NCBI RefSeq assembly: GCF_007859325.1
Contig: NZ_VOHK01000004.1
Coordinates: forward strand, 1-64,000
Reading direction: 5' to 3'
DNA: 64,000 bases
Source of the DNA: Luteimonas marina
Lineage (GTDB): Bacteria; Pseudomonadota; Gammaproteobacteria; Xanthomonadales; Xanthomonadaceae
Part shown: in pieces, positions 9,096-20,308 of the stretch
Layout: every line of letters begins with the position of its first letter
How positions within the stretch are numbered: the stretch's first letter is position 1
The notes under the pieces: model-generated
Told to the model about the DNA's origin: nothing
Database searches by the model: none
The model's input: the letters and a program-made list of their open reading frames with translations, nothing else
Made by a program: the position numbers and the translations under genes

Positions 9096-10211
9096 ATGAG
9101 CAACGAACACCCGCTGACCATCGAACGCGCAGGCATTGACCGGGAAGGTGACGGCGCACGGCTTCATGCACTGGTGGATGGCCGTGAGCTCTGGTTCCAC
9201 GTCCCTGCACGCCTGTCGCCAGTGCTCCGCGCCGATCCATTCCTCGCGGCGGCCCTGTTGCCTGCCATGCGCTCGTGCCGTCCGATCGCGATCGATCCCT
9301 CCCTGCCAGTATCCCCGGCACTGCTCGCCGGGATCGCACGATTGCAGTCCATCTTCCGGCTGTGGTTCGAATGGGCGCATCCGGTGGAAATCACCGGTGG
9401 AACACCGGAACCAGCCCCGGAAAGCCATGGCGTGGGCGCGCTGTTCTCCGGTGGCGTCGACAGCAGCTTCACCTTGCTCGACAACCAGCATCAGATCGAT
9501 AATCTGCTATTCGTTGATCGCGTCGACACCGGCAAGAAGTTCAACAGCTCCGCGTACCACAGCGCCCTTCCAGCGATGCAGCATGTCGCGAGGCATTTCG
9601 GCGCCGAGCTGCTTGAAGCATCGACAAACGCGAAAGAGTTCAGCCATGGCTATGGCATCGACTGGCACGATGCGATGGGAGGTTGCTTTTCTGCGTTGGC
9701 AATGAGCTGCAGGTTCGCGGAGCTGAAGTTCCCTTCCAGCACTCCCTGGCTGGATCTCGCCCCCCTCGGCACGCATCCGGTCACCGACCCGCTCTGGTCG
9801 ACCGAGACGACGAAGATCGTCCATCACGGCAGCGAGCATCTCAGGATCGAGAAACTTGCCAGGTTGGCAGGCTCCCCCGTGATCATGGACAACCTTCGGG
9901 TCTGCATGCAGGGAAACGCGGGAAACTGCGGAAAGTGCGAAAAATGCCTGCGCACCATGGCCGGGATCCGGGCGATTGGCGCGAGATCCGGATCATTGCC
10001 TCCGCTGCTTGATCCGGCGCCCATCCGCCACGTCAGGCTGGGCGGGACGCTGGTGCTCGATTGGGAGGAAATCCTGCATGCGTGTGATCCACAGGTCGAT
10101 CCGGCCCTGTGGCGCGCGGTCAAGAAAATGACGGTGCGCAGGCGAATCCGGGCCTCCTTGCGCGACCTGAGGGATCAAATGCGTTCCCTGCTCAATATGC
10201 GGGCTGCTTGA
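9096..10211 (+). CDS. PP-loop ATP pyrophosphatase with QueC-like zinc site
   Basis: The 371-residue protein has the N-type ATP pyrophosphatase loop SGGVDSS at residues 118-124, which adenylates carbonyl substrates in QueC, asparagine synthetase and NAD synthetase. A cysteine set at residues 270, 278, 281 and 284 (GNCGKCEKCLRT) closely resembles the zinc site of QueC. About 110 residues precede the PP-loop, unlike QueC, and no standard Gln-amidotransferase domain is seen. It begins one base after the stop of the cupin gene. It probably activates a carboxylate or amide in building an unusual surface sugar or small molecule; this is inferred from the fold and setting. Confidence 0.8.
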   Translation: MSNEHPLTIERAGIDREGDGARLHALVDGRELWFHVPARLSPVLRADPFLAAALLPAMRSCRPIAIDPSLPVSPALLAGIARLQSIFRLWFEWAHPVEITGGTPEPAPESHGVGALFSGGVDSSFTLLDNQHQIDNLLFVDRVDTGKKFNSSAYHSALPAMQHVARHFGAELLEASTNAKEFSHGYGIDWHDAMGGCFSALAMSCRFAELKFPSSTPWLDLAPLGTHPVTDPLWSTETTKIVHHGSEHLRIEKLARLAGSPVIMDNLRVCMQGNAGNCGKCEKCLRTMAGIRAIGARSGSLPPLLDPAPIRHVRLGGTLVLDWEEILHACDPQVDPALWRAVKKMTVRRRIRASLRDLRDQMRSLLNMRAA

Positions 10212-10263
10212 CGGCGATTGCTCGCACGACCGGCGCGTGGCGCCGGCTCTCGCGTGGTGGCAC

Positions 10264-12012
10264 TCAGCGTGCTTCCTCGCCGTCCGCCTCTTCGCGCAAG
10301 CCGTCGATCCACCGCAACCACCTTCGCCAGAGGGACAGGATGGGTGGTTGAATACTCACCTTGCCCTGCATGTCGGTTGAACCCCCGGCCCCAGGCGTCC
10401 GGACGCCAGCGCCAGCCGCGTCACTGCTCTGCGCGGCACGTGGGAACCTCTGACCAACCGTCATGTCGAGCACAGCAAGAGGCGCCCTTCCAACGGTGAA
10501 GCCGGTCAATCCATGCCCCTGATTCTCCGAGATCCCTCGCTGCGCCCGGAAGGACAATTCCGACTTGCTCAGAGGTTCCCTTGCTGACGCCTCGACTGGG
10601 GGGGGCTTCAGAGGCATCGAGCCGTTGCGACGTCGCGGGACGCTTCCCGAACTGCTTTCCAGCGCACCGATCTCGATCCGCGCACCGGGCACCCGCGTGA
10701 CCTGCGTGCCGATCGCCATCTTCGCGCGCAGCGGCGGGTCGAACTGCGGCAGCAACAGCGGCGACGGGAACGGGAACGCGGCGGGACTGGGCGGCTGCGG
10801 ATTGCCGGCCGAAACCAGCGGGCTGTTCGCCGTCGGGCGCAGCTGGAACTGGCCGAGGTTGGTGAACCCCGGATCGCCGCCGCGCAAGGTGCCCGTCCAC
10901 TCGGTCGGCACCAGAGTCGCCGAGGTCTGCACCCAGTTGTTGCTGCCGGCGACCTTGCGCCCGTTGGTCCATGGCTCGCGGCTGGTCGGCGCGCAGTACG
11001 GTGCTTCCACTTCGGATGCCTCGTGCACGCGCAGGATGTTGGGCGCGGCGCCGGTGCCGGTCTGGTAGACGACGTTGTTGTGCATCTCCAGCGACTCCAG
11101 CCCCAGCTGCACCAGCACCGCGTTGGCGATGCCGGCGCGGTTGAAGATGATCGTGTTGTTGACCATGCGCAGGCGGCCCTGGCTGCGTCCGTTGAGGTCG
11201 CCGCCGGCGCGGATCGCGTTGCGCCAGCCGGCGCTGTGCACGATCACGTTGCCGACCATGTCCACGTCTTCGCGGCGCAGGGCCGGCGTCCAGCCCGACT
11301 GCTGCGTTTCGCAGTCCGGTCCGATCAGCTCCAGCTCCTGGTAGGCCGAGTTCTCGAACCAGTTGTAGTAGATCAGCGCGCGCTCGTGCCGGTTCTTCAG
11401 CAGGTTGCCGCCGTTGCCGTCGTGCACGTAGTTGTAGCGCATCAGGAACACCGAACCCGGGTACGCCACCTGGTCGGATTGCATGTAGATCGGATGACGG
11501 CTCGTTCCCGATCCTGAGTTGTACACCTCGCTGTATTCCAGCGTGAATGAACCGGAATTGTTGTCTGCACCGAGGATGCCGTGCGAGGGGCAGTCGCGGA
11601 TGACGGTGTCGCGCACGGTCACGTCGTGCGCTTCGCTGAACAGACACGACAGCGAGCCGCCGCGCACGTCGAAACCCTCGAACACCACGTGGTTGGACTG
11701 CTGGAACTTGATGGTGTGTGTACCGCCGCTCAGCACCGGACGCGTCGAACCGACCGAGCGGTTCCAGCGGAACGTCACTGGATTCCCGGCCGCGCCGCGG
11801 TCGCCGCTGCGCACGACGATGTTGCCGCCGTAGGTCGCGCCGCCGTCGACCAGCACGATGTCGCCGGGCTCGAGGTCGACCGCGTCGACCAGCGCCGACA
11901 GTTGCGTGTACTGCCGGCCCGATGGGCCGACCGTGTAGGTCGCCGCGAGGGCGAACGACGGCAACGTCAGCCAGGCGCAGGCGATGGCGGCGCGAGACAG
12001 GGCAAGAGGCAT
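10264..12012 (-). CDS. Secreted right-handed beta-helix (pectate-lyase-like) protein with special C-terminal tail
   Basis: The 582-residue protein starts at ATG 12012 with GGAG eight bases upstream. A signal peptide (ending LPSFALA) precedes AATYTVGPSGRQYTQL, the usual entry into a parallel beta-helix. Repeated turns such as HVVFEGFDVRGG, DVTVRDTVIRDC, LRMVNNTIIFNRAGIAN and LEMHNNVVYQTGTG follow. Family knowledge: such folds bind or cleave polysaccharides. The last ~130 residues are not helix-like. They contain RRRNGSMPLKPP, a stretch encoded by a REP-like palindrome (10442-10580), and ILSLWRRWLRWID near the end. The first and last of these motifs match the tail of the FG-GAP protein. No catalytic residues can be assigned. 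Confidence 0.85.
   Translation of the reverse strand: MPLALSRAAIACAWLTLPSFALAATYTVGPSGRQYTQLSALVDAVDLEPGDIVLVDGGATYGGNIVVRSGDRGAAGNPVTFRWNRSVGSTRPVLSGGTHTIKFQQSNHVVFEGFDVRGGSLSCLFSEAHDVTVRDTVIRDCPSHGILGADNNSGSFTLEYSEVYNSGSGTSRHPIYMQSDQVAYPGSVFLMRYNYVHDGNGGNLLKNRHERALIYYNWFENSAYQELELIGPDCETQQSGWTPALRREDVDMVGNVIVHSAGWRNAIRAGGDLNGRSQGRLRMVNNTIIFNRAGIANAVLVQLGLESLEMHNNVVYQTGTGAAPNILRVHEASEVEAPYCAPTSREPWTNGRKVAGSNNWVQTSATLVPTEWTGTLRGGDPGFTNLGQFQLRPTANSPLVSAGNPQPPSPAAFPFPSPLLLPQFDPPLRAKMAIGTQVTRVPGARIEIGALESSSGSVPRRRNGSMPLKPPPVEASAREPLSKSELSFRAQRGISENQGHGLTGFTVGRAPLAVLDMTVGQRFPRAAQSSDAAGAGVRTPGAGGSTDMQGKVSIQPPILSLWRRWLRWIDGLREEADGEEAR
10442..10580. repeat. REP-like palindromic element inside the beta-helix protein gene
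   Basis: The element is bounded by GGGAACCTCTGA (10442-10453) and its exact inverse TCAGAGGTTCCC (10569-10580). Its inner arms are a degenerate form of the repeat at 34201-34280 and 61331-61426. Read on the minus strand, it contains ATTGACCGGCTTC followed by CCGTTGGAAGG, corresponding to the core of the 61331 element. It stays in frame and adds about 46 residues (including SFRAQRGI) to the secreted protein. Confidence 0.8.
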
Positions 12013-12519
12013 ACGGCTACTCCGGATCTGAGCGAATCCCCTGTCCTGCAGCGCAGCGACGATCTGCAAGTCCAGCGCATAGTAACCCCCCTGCGCGGAA
12101 GCGGGACCTTCCGGCTCATGAACGCCCCGGGGGCCGGCGTTCAAGGTCGACGTCGCACGGCGACCGCCACGGTGCCGCCGGCATGCCCAACCTCAACTGC
12201 CGTCCTCAGCATCGCGTGCGACGGAATGAACACGTGGATATGCCGGCCGGAGAAGTGTCCCGGGCGCATACAACGTCGATGGTGACGGCTCGTGTGCGTG
12301 CGAAACCGGCCTCGCAACTCCGGCCCATCCAGGGTGATCCACCGTGAAGTATCGGCGCGCCGATGCGCGATCGCAGTCGCTGGCTGCGCGCCTTCCCCAC
12401 GGAATTGCGCCACGTATCGTCGAGCATCCACGGCGCAGCAGCGAACCGGGAACACGACCGGCACATTCGAGAAAAAGCCAACCGGAAAGGTTGGCATTCT
12501 TGAAGAAATGTCCAAAAAA
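12013..12519. other. Intergenic region, no supported gene
   Basis: Between the beta-helix gene and tRNA-Arg I see no reading frame with a ribosome-binding site or family resemblance. A 124-codon leftward frame at 12141-12515 exists but its composition is not protein-like. A GC-rich palindrome around 12119-12142 is present. The 3' end of tRNA-Arg faces this region. Confidence 0.6.
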
Positions 12520-12596
12520 TGGCGCGCCCGGAAGGATTCGAACCTCCGACCCCCAAGTTCGTAGCCTGGTGCTCTATCCAGCTGAGCTACGGGCGC
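12520..12596 (-). tRNA. tRNA-Arg(ACG)
   Basis: On the minus strand the cloverleaf starts GCGCCCGTAGCTCAG and ends with a matching CGGGCGC acceptor arm, discriminator G and an encoded CCA. The anticodon stem CCAGG/CTTGG encloses loop CTACGAA, giving anticodon ACG (reads CGU and, as inosine, CGC/CGA). The T-loop is TTCGAAT. It lies in tandem with tRNA-Ser next to csrA, an order common in gammaproteobacteria. Its 3' end points into the accessory region. Confidence 0.97.
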
Positions 12597-12670
12597 GCGG
12601 CAGAAGCGGAATTATGCCGAATCCGCCGTTGTCCAGTCAACGTGGCGCCGGCGGAAAAGCATTGCAAAAC

Positions 12671-12763
12671 TGGCGGAGACTGAGGGATTCGAACCCTCGA
12701 TGGAGCTTTTGACCCCATACTCCCTTAGCAGGGGAGCCCCTTCGGCCTCTCGGGCAAGTCTCC
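12671..12763 (-). tRNA. tRNA-Ser(GCT)
   Basis: This is a 93-base minus-strand gene with acceptor stem GGAGACT/AGTCTCC, a discriminator G and encoded CCA. It has the long variable arm typical of serine tRNAs, and its anticodon loop CTGCTAA gives GCT (reads AGC/AGU). It lies between csrA and tRNA-Arg and is probably co-transcribed with both. Confidence 0.97.
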
Positions 12764-12838
12764 GGGAATCGCGTGAGGCAGACACACCACGCCGCGACAG
12801 GCGGCGAAGGATACCGGAGTCGTCACCGATGCGGCAAA

Positions 12839-13045
12839 TCAGTCGCCGTCGGTGCCGGAACCACGCGCCGGCTCGGCTTCGTCGCTGCGCCGGATGCGCT
12901 GGTAGATTTCCTCACGGTGGACGGCAACATCCTTCGGCGCGGTGATGCCGATGCGCACCTGGTTGCCCTTGACGCCGAGGACGGTGACGGTGACCGAATC
13001 GCCGATCATCAGGGTCTCGCCGACGCGGCGGGTCAAAATCAACAT
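12839..13045 (-). CDS. csrA: Carbon storage regulator CsrA/RsmA
   Basis: The 68-residue protein starts [16 protein letters not shown] and continues with [17 protein letters not shown] and [13 protein letters not shown], the canonical RNA-binding CsrA dimer. It binds GGA motifs in mRNA leaders to control translation. ATG 13045 has GGAGAAG upstream. The C-terminal ~15 residues (after [10 protein letters not shown]) are a variable acidic/basic tail. It follows alaS on the same strand with a 163-base gap, as in many gammaproteobacteria. Confidence 0.97.
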   Translation of the reverse strand: MLILTRRVGETLMIGDSVTVTVLGVKGNQVRIGITAPKDVAVHREEIYQRIRRSDEAEPARGSGTDGD

Positions 13046-13208
13046 CAGAACTTCTCCGTGGGCCATGGGCCCGCTGCCGGAACGCCACCGAACGCCTTGA
13101 AACCGTGCTCGAGATGGTGTTTCGAATTCATAAACGTGAAGCATGTCGGGGAGCGGACGCCCGGTCAACCGACACAGGTCATGGAGCAAACGCCCGGTTC
13201 GCGCCCGG

Positions 13209-15863
<2,655 letters not shown>

Positions 15864-16023
15864 CGGAGGCTGGCGTGGGGCTGGCGGGCGAACCCGATCC
15901 GTCCCGCGACACTCCAGATGAGGCCTACGGCCAGAGCAGACAACCCGGCGAAACCGCGAGATTAGCAAACCGGTCGGTTTCAGTCGCCGGTTCTGGCGGT
16001 GCCGGATCGAGGGTGGCTTCGTT

Positions 16024-16124
16024 GGCCCCCACCCCGACCCTCCCCCGCAGGCGGGGGAGGGAGTTGAAACGGCGCATGCTTTTGCTCCCTCCCCCGCCTG
16101 CGGGGGAGGGTTGGGGTGGGGGCC
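16024..16124. repeat. Nested 101-bp palindrome between recX and alaS
   Basis: The outer arms pair GGCCCCCACCCC at the left end with GGGGTGGGGGCC at the right end. Each arm contains its own inverted repeat built from CCCTCCCCCGC and GCGGGGGAGGG, around a short central AAACGGCGCATGCTTTTGC segment. The RNA could fold either as one long hairpin or as two smaller ones. It is a dispersed-repeat type element and may attenuate or process the recX-alaS transcript. Confidence 0.85.
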
Positions 16125-16138
16125 GACGGTCGCGCGCC

Positions 16139-16627
16139 CTAGCCTTCGGGATCGTCCGGATCGAAGCGCGTCGCGGCCCGGATGCGGTCGCCGTCGAAGC
16201 CGCGGCGCATCAGCAGGTCCGCCGCCTTGCGTCGCTGCGCCAGGTCGCGCGGACCGCTTTCGCCGAAGCGGCGGCGGACCAGGTCGCGGGCCACTTCGGT
16301 CCAGTCGCCCTCGAAGGTGTCCATCGCGGCGGCGATGGTGTCCCGGTCCAGCCCGTGCGTGCCCAGTTCGGCGCGCACGTGCAGCGGCCCGTAGCCGCTG
16401 TCGGCGCGGCTGCGCACCAGCGACTCGGCGAAACGCGCGTCGTCCTGCCAGCCTTCGCCGGCCAGCCGCGCCACGGCGGCTTCGGCCTCGCCGGCCTCCA
16501 CGCCACGCGCGGTGAGCTTGCGGGTCAGTTCGCGGCGCGAGTGCTCGCGGCGGGTCAGCAGGCCCAGCGCCCGCTGCGTGGCGGTGGGCTGCGGGCGTTG
16601 CCGGCGCGCGCGCGGACCGTCGCTCAT
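16139..16627 (-). CDS. recX: Regulatory protein RecX
   Basis: The 162-residue protein has the three-helix RecX repeats: [42 protein letters not shown] and [16 protein letters not shown]. It modulates RecA filament growth and activity. Its ATG overlaps the stop of the upstream ABM-type gene (ATGA at 16624-16627), so translation is coupled. In related genomes recX normally follows recA directly; here about 1.8 kb with four other reading frames intervene. Confidence 0.95.
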   Translation of the reverse strand: MSDGPRARRQRPQPTATQRALGLLTRREHSRRELTRKLTARGVEAGEAEAAVARLAGEGWQDDARFAESLVRSRADSGYGPLHVRAELGTHGLDRDTIAAAMDTFEGDWTEVARDLVRRRFGESGPRDLAQRRKAADLLMRRGFDGDRIRAATRFDPDDPEG

Positions 16628-17046
16628 GCGCCGGCCTGCAGTCCGAGGCCGCCGACCGGCCGGGTTTCGGTGCGCTGGCCGAAGCCTGCGATCAGCGGCA
16701 TCGCGCGCGCGATCGCGTCCTTGACCGTGGGGATCGCCAGCGAGGCCTTGTGGCTGTCGGCGCTGTCCCAGACCTCGGTGATCCAGATGCCGTCCGGGTC
16801 GTCGGGGTCTTCCGCGACCACGTAGGCCAGGCAGCCGGGCATCCCGCTGACGTTTTCGAGCAGGATCGCGAGCAGCGCCTCGCGCTGTTCCGCCGCCGCC
16901 TTGAAACTTCCGATCAAACCGTACATGGAGCCTCCGTCTGTTTTCCCGGCAACGGCCGGCAACGCGGCCATGGCCATCATCGCGCCCGCGCAGGACAGGA
17001 TCCGGCGGCGCGCCGGTGACATCGCCCGGTCGTCAGGCGATGCCAT
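16624..17046 (-). CDS. Antibiotic-biosynthesis-monooxygenase (ABM/YgiN-like) protein
   Basis: The core beginning [19 protein letters not shown] and containing [27 protein letters not shown] is a dimeric ABM ferredoxin-like domain, as in putative quinol monooxygenases. The start is uncertain. ATG 16926 has an excellent GGAGG and gives the bare domain. The in-frame upstream ATGs at 17022 and 17046 add [21 protein letters not shown], which looks like a Tat/Sec export signal. ATG 17046 overlaps the end of the macrodomain gene, and the stop overlaps the recX start (ATGA). I list the longest form; the short form is equally possible. Confidence 0.72.
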   Translation of the reverse strand: MASPDDRAMSPARRRILSCAGAMMAMAALPAVAGKTDGGSMYGLIGSFKAAAEQREALLAILLENVSGMPGCLAYVVAEDPDDPDGIWITEVWDSADSHKASLAIPTVKDAIARAMPLIAGFGQRTETRPVGGLGLQAGA

Positions 17047-17542
17047 GTTTCGTCAGCTCGGCCCGATAGGCGGCCAGGTGCCCGTCGGAGAAGCAGCAGA
17101 ACACCACTTCTTCCAGCAGCACCGGCACATGCCCGAGCACCGTTGCCACGGCGACCCTCGCCGCGGCGTCCACGGGATAGCCATAGACGCCGGTGCTGAT
17201 CGCGGGAAACGCGAGGCTGCGGGCGCCCAGCGTCTCCGCAAGCTGCGCGGCATGGAGGTAGCACGATGCCAGCAGCGCCGGTTCGCCGGCGTCACCACCC
17301 CGCCAGACCGGCCCGACCGCATGGATCACATGCCTTGCCGGCAGGCGGTAGCCTCGCGTCGCCCTGGCTTCGCCCGTCGCGCAGCCGCCGAGCGTGCGGC
17401 ACTCGGCCAGCAGTTCCGGCCCCGCCGCACGGTGGATCGCGCCATCGACGCCGCCTCCGCCGAGCAGCGACGTGTTCGCGGCGTTGACGATGGCATCGAC
17501 CTGCAGCGTGGTGATGTCGGCGCGGATCGCGGACAGTTTCAT
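17033..17542 (-). CDS. Macrodomain protein, O-acetyl-ADP-ribose deacetylase-like
   Basis: The 169-residue single-domain protein carries the MacroD/YmdB signature: [34 protein letters not shown], then HAVGPVW and [21 protein letters not shown]. These residues bind ADP-ribose, and the class hydrolyses O-acetyl-ADP-ribose or removes ADP-ribose from proteins. It is part of the leftward block between recA and recX, 18 bases after the TfoX-like gene and overlapping the ABM-type frame. The Asn/Asp catalytic positions of the family are present. Confidence 0.92.
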   Translation of the reverse strand: MKLSAIRADITTLQVDAIVNAANTSLLGGGGVDGAIHRAAGPELLAECRTLGGCATGEARATRGYRLPARHVIHAVGPVWRGGDAGEPALLASCYLHAAQLAETLGARSLAFPAISTGVYGYPVDAAARVAVATVLGHVPVLLEEVVFCCFSDGHLAAYRAELTKHGIA

Positions 17543-17560
17543 CGCATCCCCACTCCGCGG

Positions 17561-18013
17561 CTACGGCTGGACGCGCTTCGGGCGACGCGTCTTCGGGGCC
17601 GGCGCGCCCTTGGCGGCGGCCTTTTTTGCCCCGGCCTGCTTCGATGCGGCCTGCTTCCCCGACGGCTTCGCGGGGCGGACGGCCTTCGCCGGTCGCGGCG
17701 CCTTCGGCTTCGGCGCCGGCAGTGCGTCGGCCGTCGCCACGATCAACTGCCGCAACAGCGCCGTGTCGTCGATGAACTCGTCGATCACGTAGTAGTCCTT
17801 CGCCTCGGGATAGGGCTTGCCCGGCACCACCGTCGGCAGCACGGCCCTGCCCGCGTCCGTCGGCTTCAGGAACAGGCTGTTGTCGCAGGCGAACGCCACG
17901 ACCTTGTCGTCCAGGTACAGCGCGTACTCGCCGAACATCCGCTTGTACGCCAGCCTGCCGCCGAACGCCGCCTGCTCCAGCACGTACTCGATGAAATCAA
18001 CGTCGGTTGCCAT
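17561..18013 (-). CDS. TfoX N-terminal-domain protein with Lys/Ala/Pro-rich tail
   Basis: Residues 1-95 match the TfoX/Sxy N-terminal domain (FIEYVLEQAAFGGRLAYKRMFGEYALYLDDKVVAFACDN). The C-terminal TfoX half is absent. Instead, residues ~98-150 form a histone-H1-like tail rich in Lys, Ala and Pro (AKAVRPAKPSGKQAASKQAG), likely to bind nucleic acid non-specifically. The TfoX name reflects competence control in Haemophilus and Vibrio, but these short homologues have no established role. It is first in the leftward macro-ABM-recX group and follows a glyoxalase remnant. Confidence 0.85.
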   Translation of the reverse strand: MATDVDFIEYVLEQAAFGGRLAYKRMFGEYALYLDDKVVAFACDNSLFLKPTDAGRAVLPTVVPGKPYPEAKDYYVIDEFIDDTALLRQLIVATADALPAPKPKAPRPAKAVRPAKPSGKQAASKQAGAKKAAAKGAPAPKTRRPKRVQP

Positions 18014-18037
18014 GACCTGTCCCCGCCGTGCGTGCCT

Positions 18038-18121
18038 TCAGTCCTGGTCCGGAAGCGAATACGCGAACTCGTACGCGAGGTCGGCCACCGGGTAGATCAC
18101 CGTCCGCCATCCGAGAATCAT
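18038..18121 (-). pseudogene. Remnant of a VOC/glyoxalase-family gene
   Basis: A near-perfect AGGAGG, six bases before ATG 18121, leads into MILGWRTVIYPVADLA, the typical start of glyoxalase/bleomycin-resistance (VOC) proteins. The frame then runs into unrelated residues and stops after 27 codons. Most of the normal ~120-130 residues are missing, consistent with an internal deletion. The intact translation signals mean that a short peptide may still be made just ahead of the TfoX-like gene. Confidence 0.6.
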
Positions 18122-18466
18122 GAAATTACCTCCTGTGCCTGCCGGGGGTGCCTTCCCTTCGATGTTCCACCGCCTGGATCCTTGCATCCCGCGCACGCTG
18201 GCAGCGACTTTCAACGGCAACCGGACTGCCGGTCGTCCATTTTTCGTCTCTTCGCCATGTGGATTCTCCGGAGCAAGGGCAACATGGATCCCGGCTTTCG
18301 CCGGGATGACGGCTAACTTTCGCCGGGATGGCGGGTGGCTTTCGTTGGGATGACGGCTGGCTTTCGCCGGATGACGGGCGGAGGGAAATACGGAACAGCC
18401 CACCCCGTCCCCGGGGAAGGCTGCCGGTGTAAAGGCCATCCCTGGCCGCGAAGAGCATTGCGACGA
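18122..18466. other. Intergenic region downstream of recA, with 22-bp tandem repeats
   Basis: No gene is supported. The right part holds four tandem copies of a 22-bp unit; the middle holds REP-like GGATCCCGGCTTTCGCCGGG. The left end contains the ribosome-binding site of the glyoxalase remnant. There is no clear T-rich terminator for recA, although GC-rich inverted sequence lies at about 18400-18425. Confidence 0.6.
18295..18381. repeat. 22-bp tandem repeat, four units
   Basis: The units begin at 18295, 18317, 18339 and 18361 and follow the pattern CTTTCGCCGGGATGACGGCT plus two bases; the last unit is one base shorter. The unit is one half of the common REP palindrome with CGCCGGGATGAC, here amplified head-to-tail rather than inverted. 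Confidence 0.85.
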
Positions 18467-19504
<1,038 letters not shown>

Positions 19505-19664
19505 CGTGGTGGTCCTTGTCATGGTGAATTCGGGTTGGATGCATCCTTGCAGGCGCCCATCGCAAAAGCTGCGACCCGGGCGCCGGGATCGAAACTAGTC
19601 GCCGCGACGGGGCACGGATGCCGGGCAACGGCCACGGCGGATGTCGGGAAACCCCGTGCCGGCC

Positions 19665-20306
19665 TCACCGGTTCGGCCTCACCAGGCCGCAGTACAGGCC
19701 CTCGATGGCGAAGTCCTGGTCGGGCTGCACCTCGATCGGCGCGTAGTCGGGGTTGCGCGGCAGCAGGCGGATGCGGTCCCTGCCGATCTTCAGCAGCTTG
19801 ACCGTGATCGCGTCGTCGACGCGGGCGACCACGATCTGGCCGCTGCGGACGTCGCTGGTGCGGTGCACACCGATCAGGTCGCCCTCGAAGATGCCCTCGT
19901 CGATCATCGAGTCGCCCTTGACCTTGAGCAGGTAGTCGGGCGCGGGCGAGAACAGCGCGCGGTCCATCAGCACCACCTGGTCGCTGCCGATGTCGGCGCC
20001 GATCGGCAGGCCGGCGGCGACCTGCCCCAGCACCGGCAGGTGCAGCGCATCGTCGTTGCCGGCCGCCAGGTCGAGGACCTGCTGCGCGGCCGGCACCGGC
20101 TGCAGCACGCGGATGCCGCGCGCCCGGCCCGGCACGCGCTCGATCGCGCCGGCGGCTTCCAGCGCCTCCAGGTGGTACTGCGCGGCGCGCACGCCGCTGA
20201 AGCCGAAGGCGCGGGCGATCTCGGCCTGCGAAGGCGGCACGCCTTCGGCCTCGATGCGTTCGGCGATCAGTCCGAGGATGGCCTGCTGGGTGTCGGTGAG
20301 GTTCAT
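19665..20306 (-). CDS. lexA: LexA repressor
   Basis: The 213-residue protein has an N-terminal winged helix ([43 protein letters not shown]). The Ala-Gly cleavage site is in QVAAGLPIG, and the Ser/Lys dyad is in GDSM and VKLLK. It represses SOS genes and is inactivated by RecA-stimulated self-cleavage. Its ATG (20304-20306) lies two bases from a perfect 19-bp LexA box, so autoregulation is evident. No ribosome-binding site can fit between, suggesting a leaderless or nearly leaderless mRNA. Confidence 0.98.
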   Translation of the reverse strand: MNLTDTQQAILGLIAERIEAEGVPPSQAEIARAFGFSGVRAAQYHLEALEAAGAIERVPGRARGIRVLQPVPAAQQVLDLAAGNDDALHLPVLGQVAAGLPIGADIGSDQVVLMDRALFSPAPDYLLKVKGDSMIDEGIFEGDLIGVHRTSDVRSGQIVVARVDDAITVKLLKIGRDRIRLLPRNPDYAPIEVQPDQDFAIEGLYCGLVRPNR

Positions 20307-20308
20307 GG

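Noticed and set aside
10230-10246. Terminator between the PP-loop gene and the beta-helix gene
   Set aside because: CCGGCGC-GTG-GCGCCGG is a perfect hairpin, but neither strand has a T-run after it, so a terminator call is not supported.
12141-12515. 124-codon minus-strand frame upstream of the beta-helix gene
   Set aside because: It has no ribosome-binding site, His/Arg-rich shadow-like composition and no family resemblance; treated as non-coding.
18295-18381. CRISPR array
   Set aside because: The 22-bp units are directly contiguous with no spacers and derive from a REP half-unit; no cas genes are present. The same applies to the 9-bp arrays at 35691 and 54039.
19505-19664. Separate LexA box for recA
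   Set aside because: No TTAG-N6/7-CTAA-like palindrome or CTG-N10-CAG operator was found in the lexA-recA gap; only the box before lexA is convincing.
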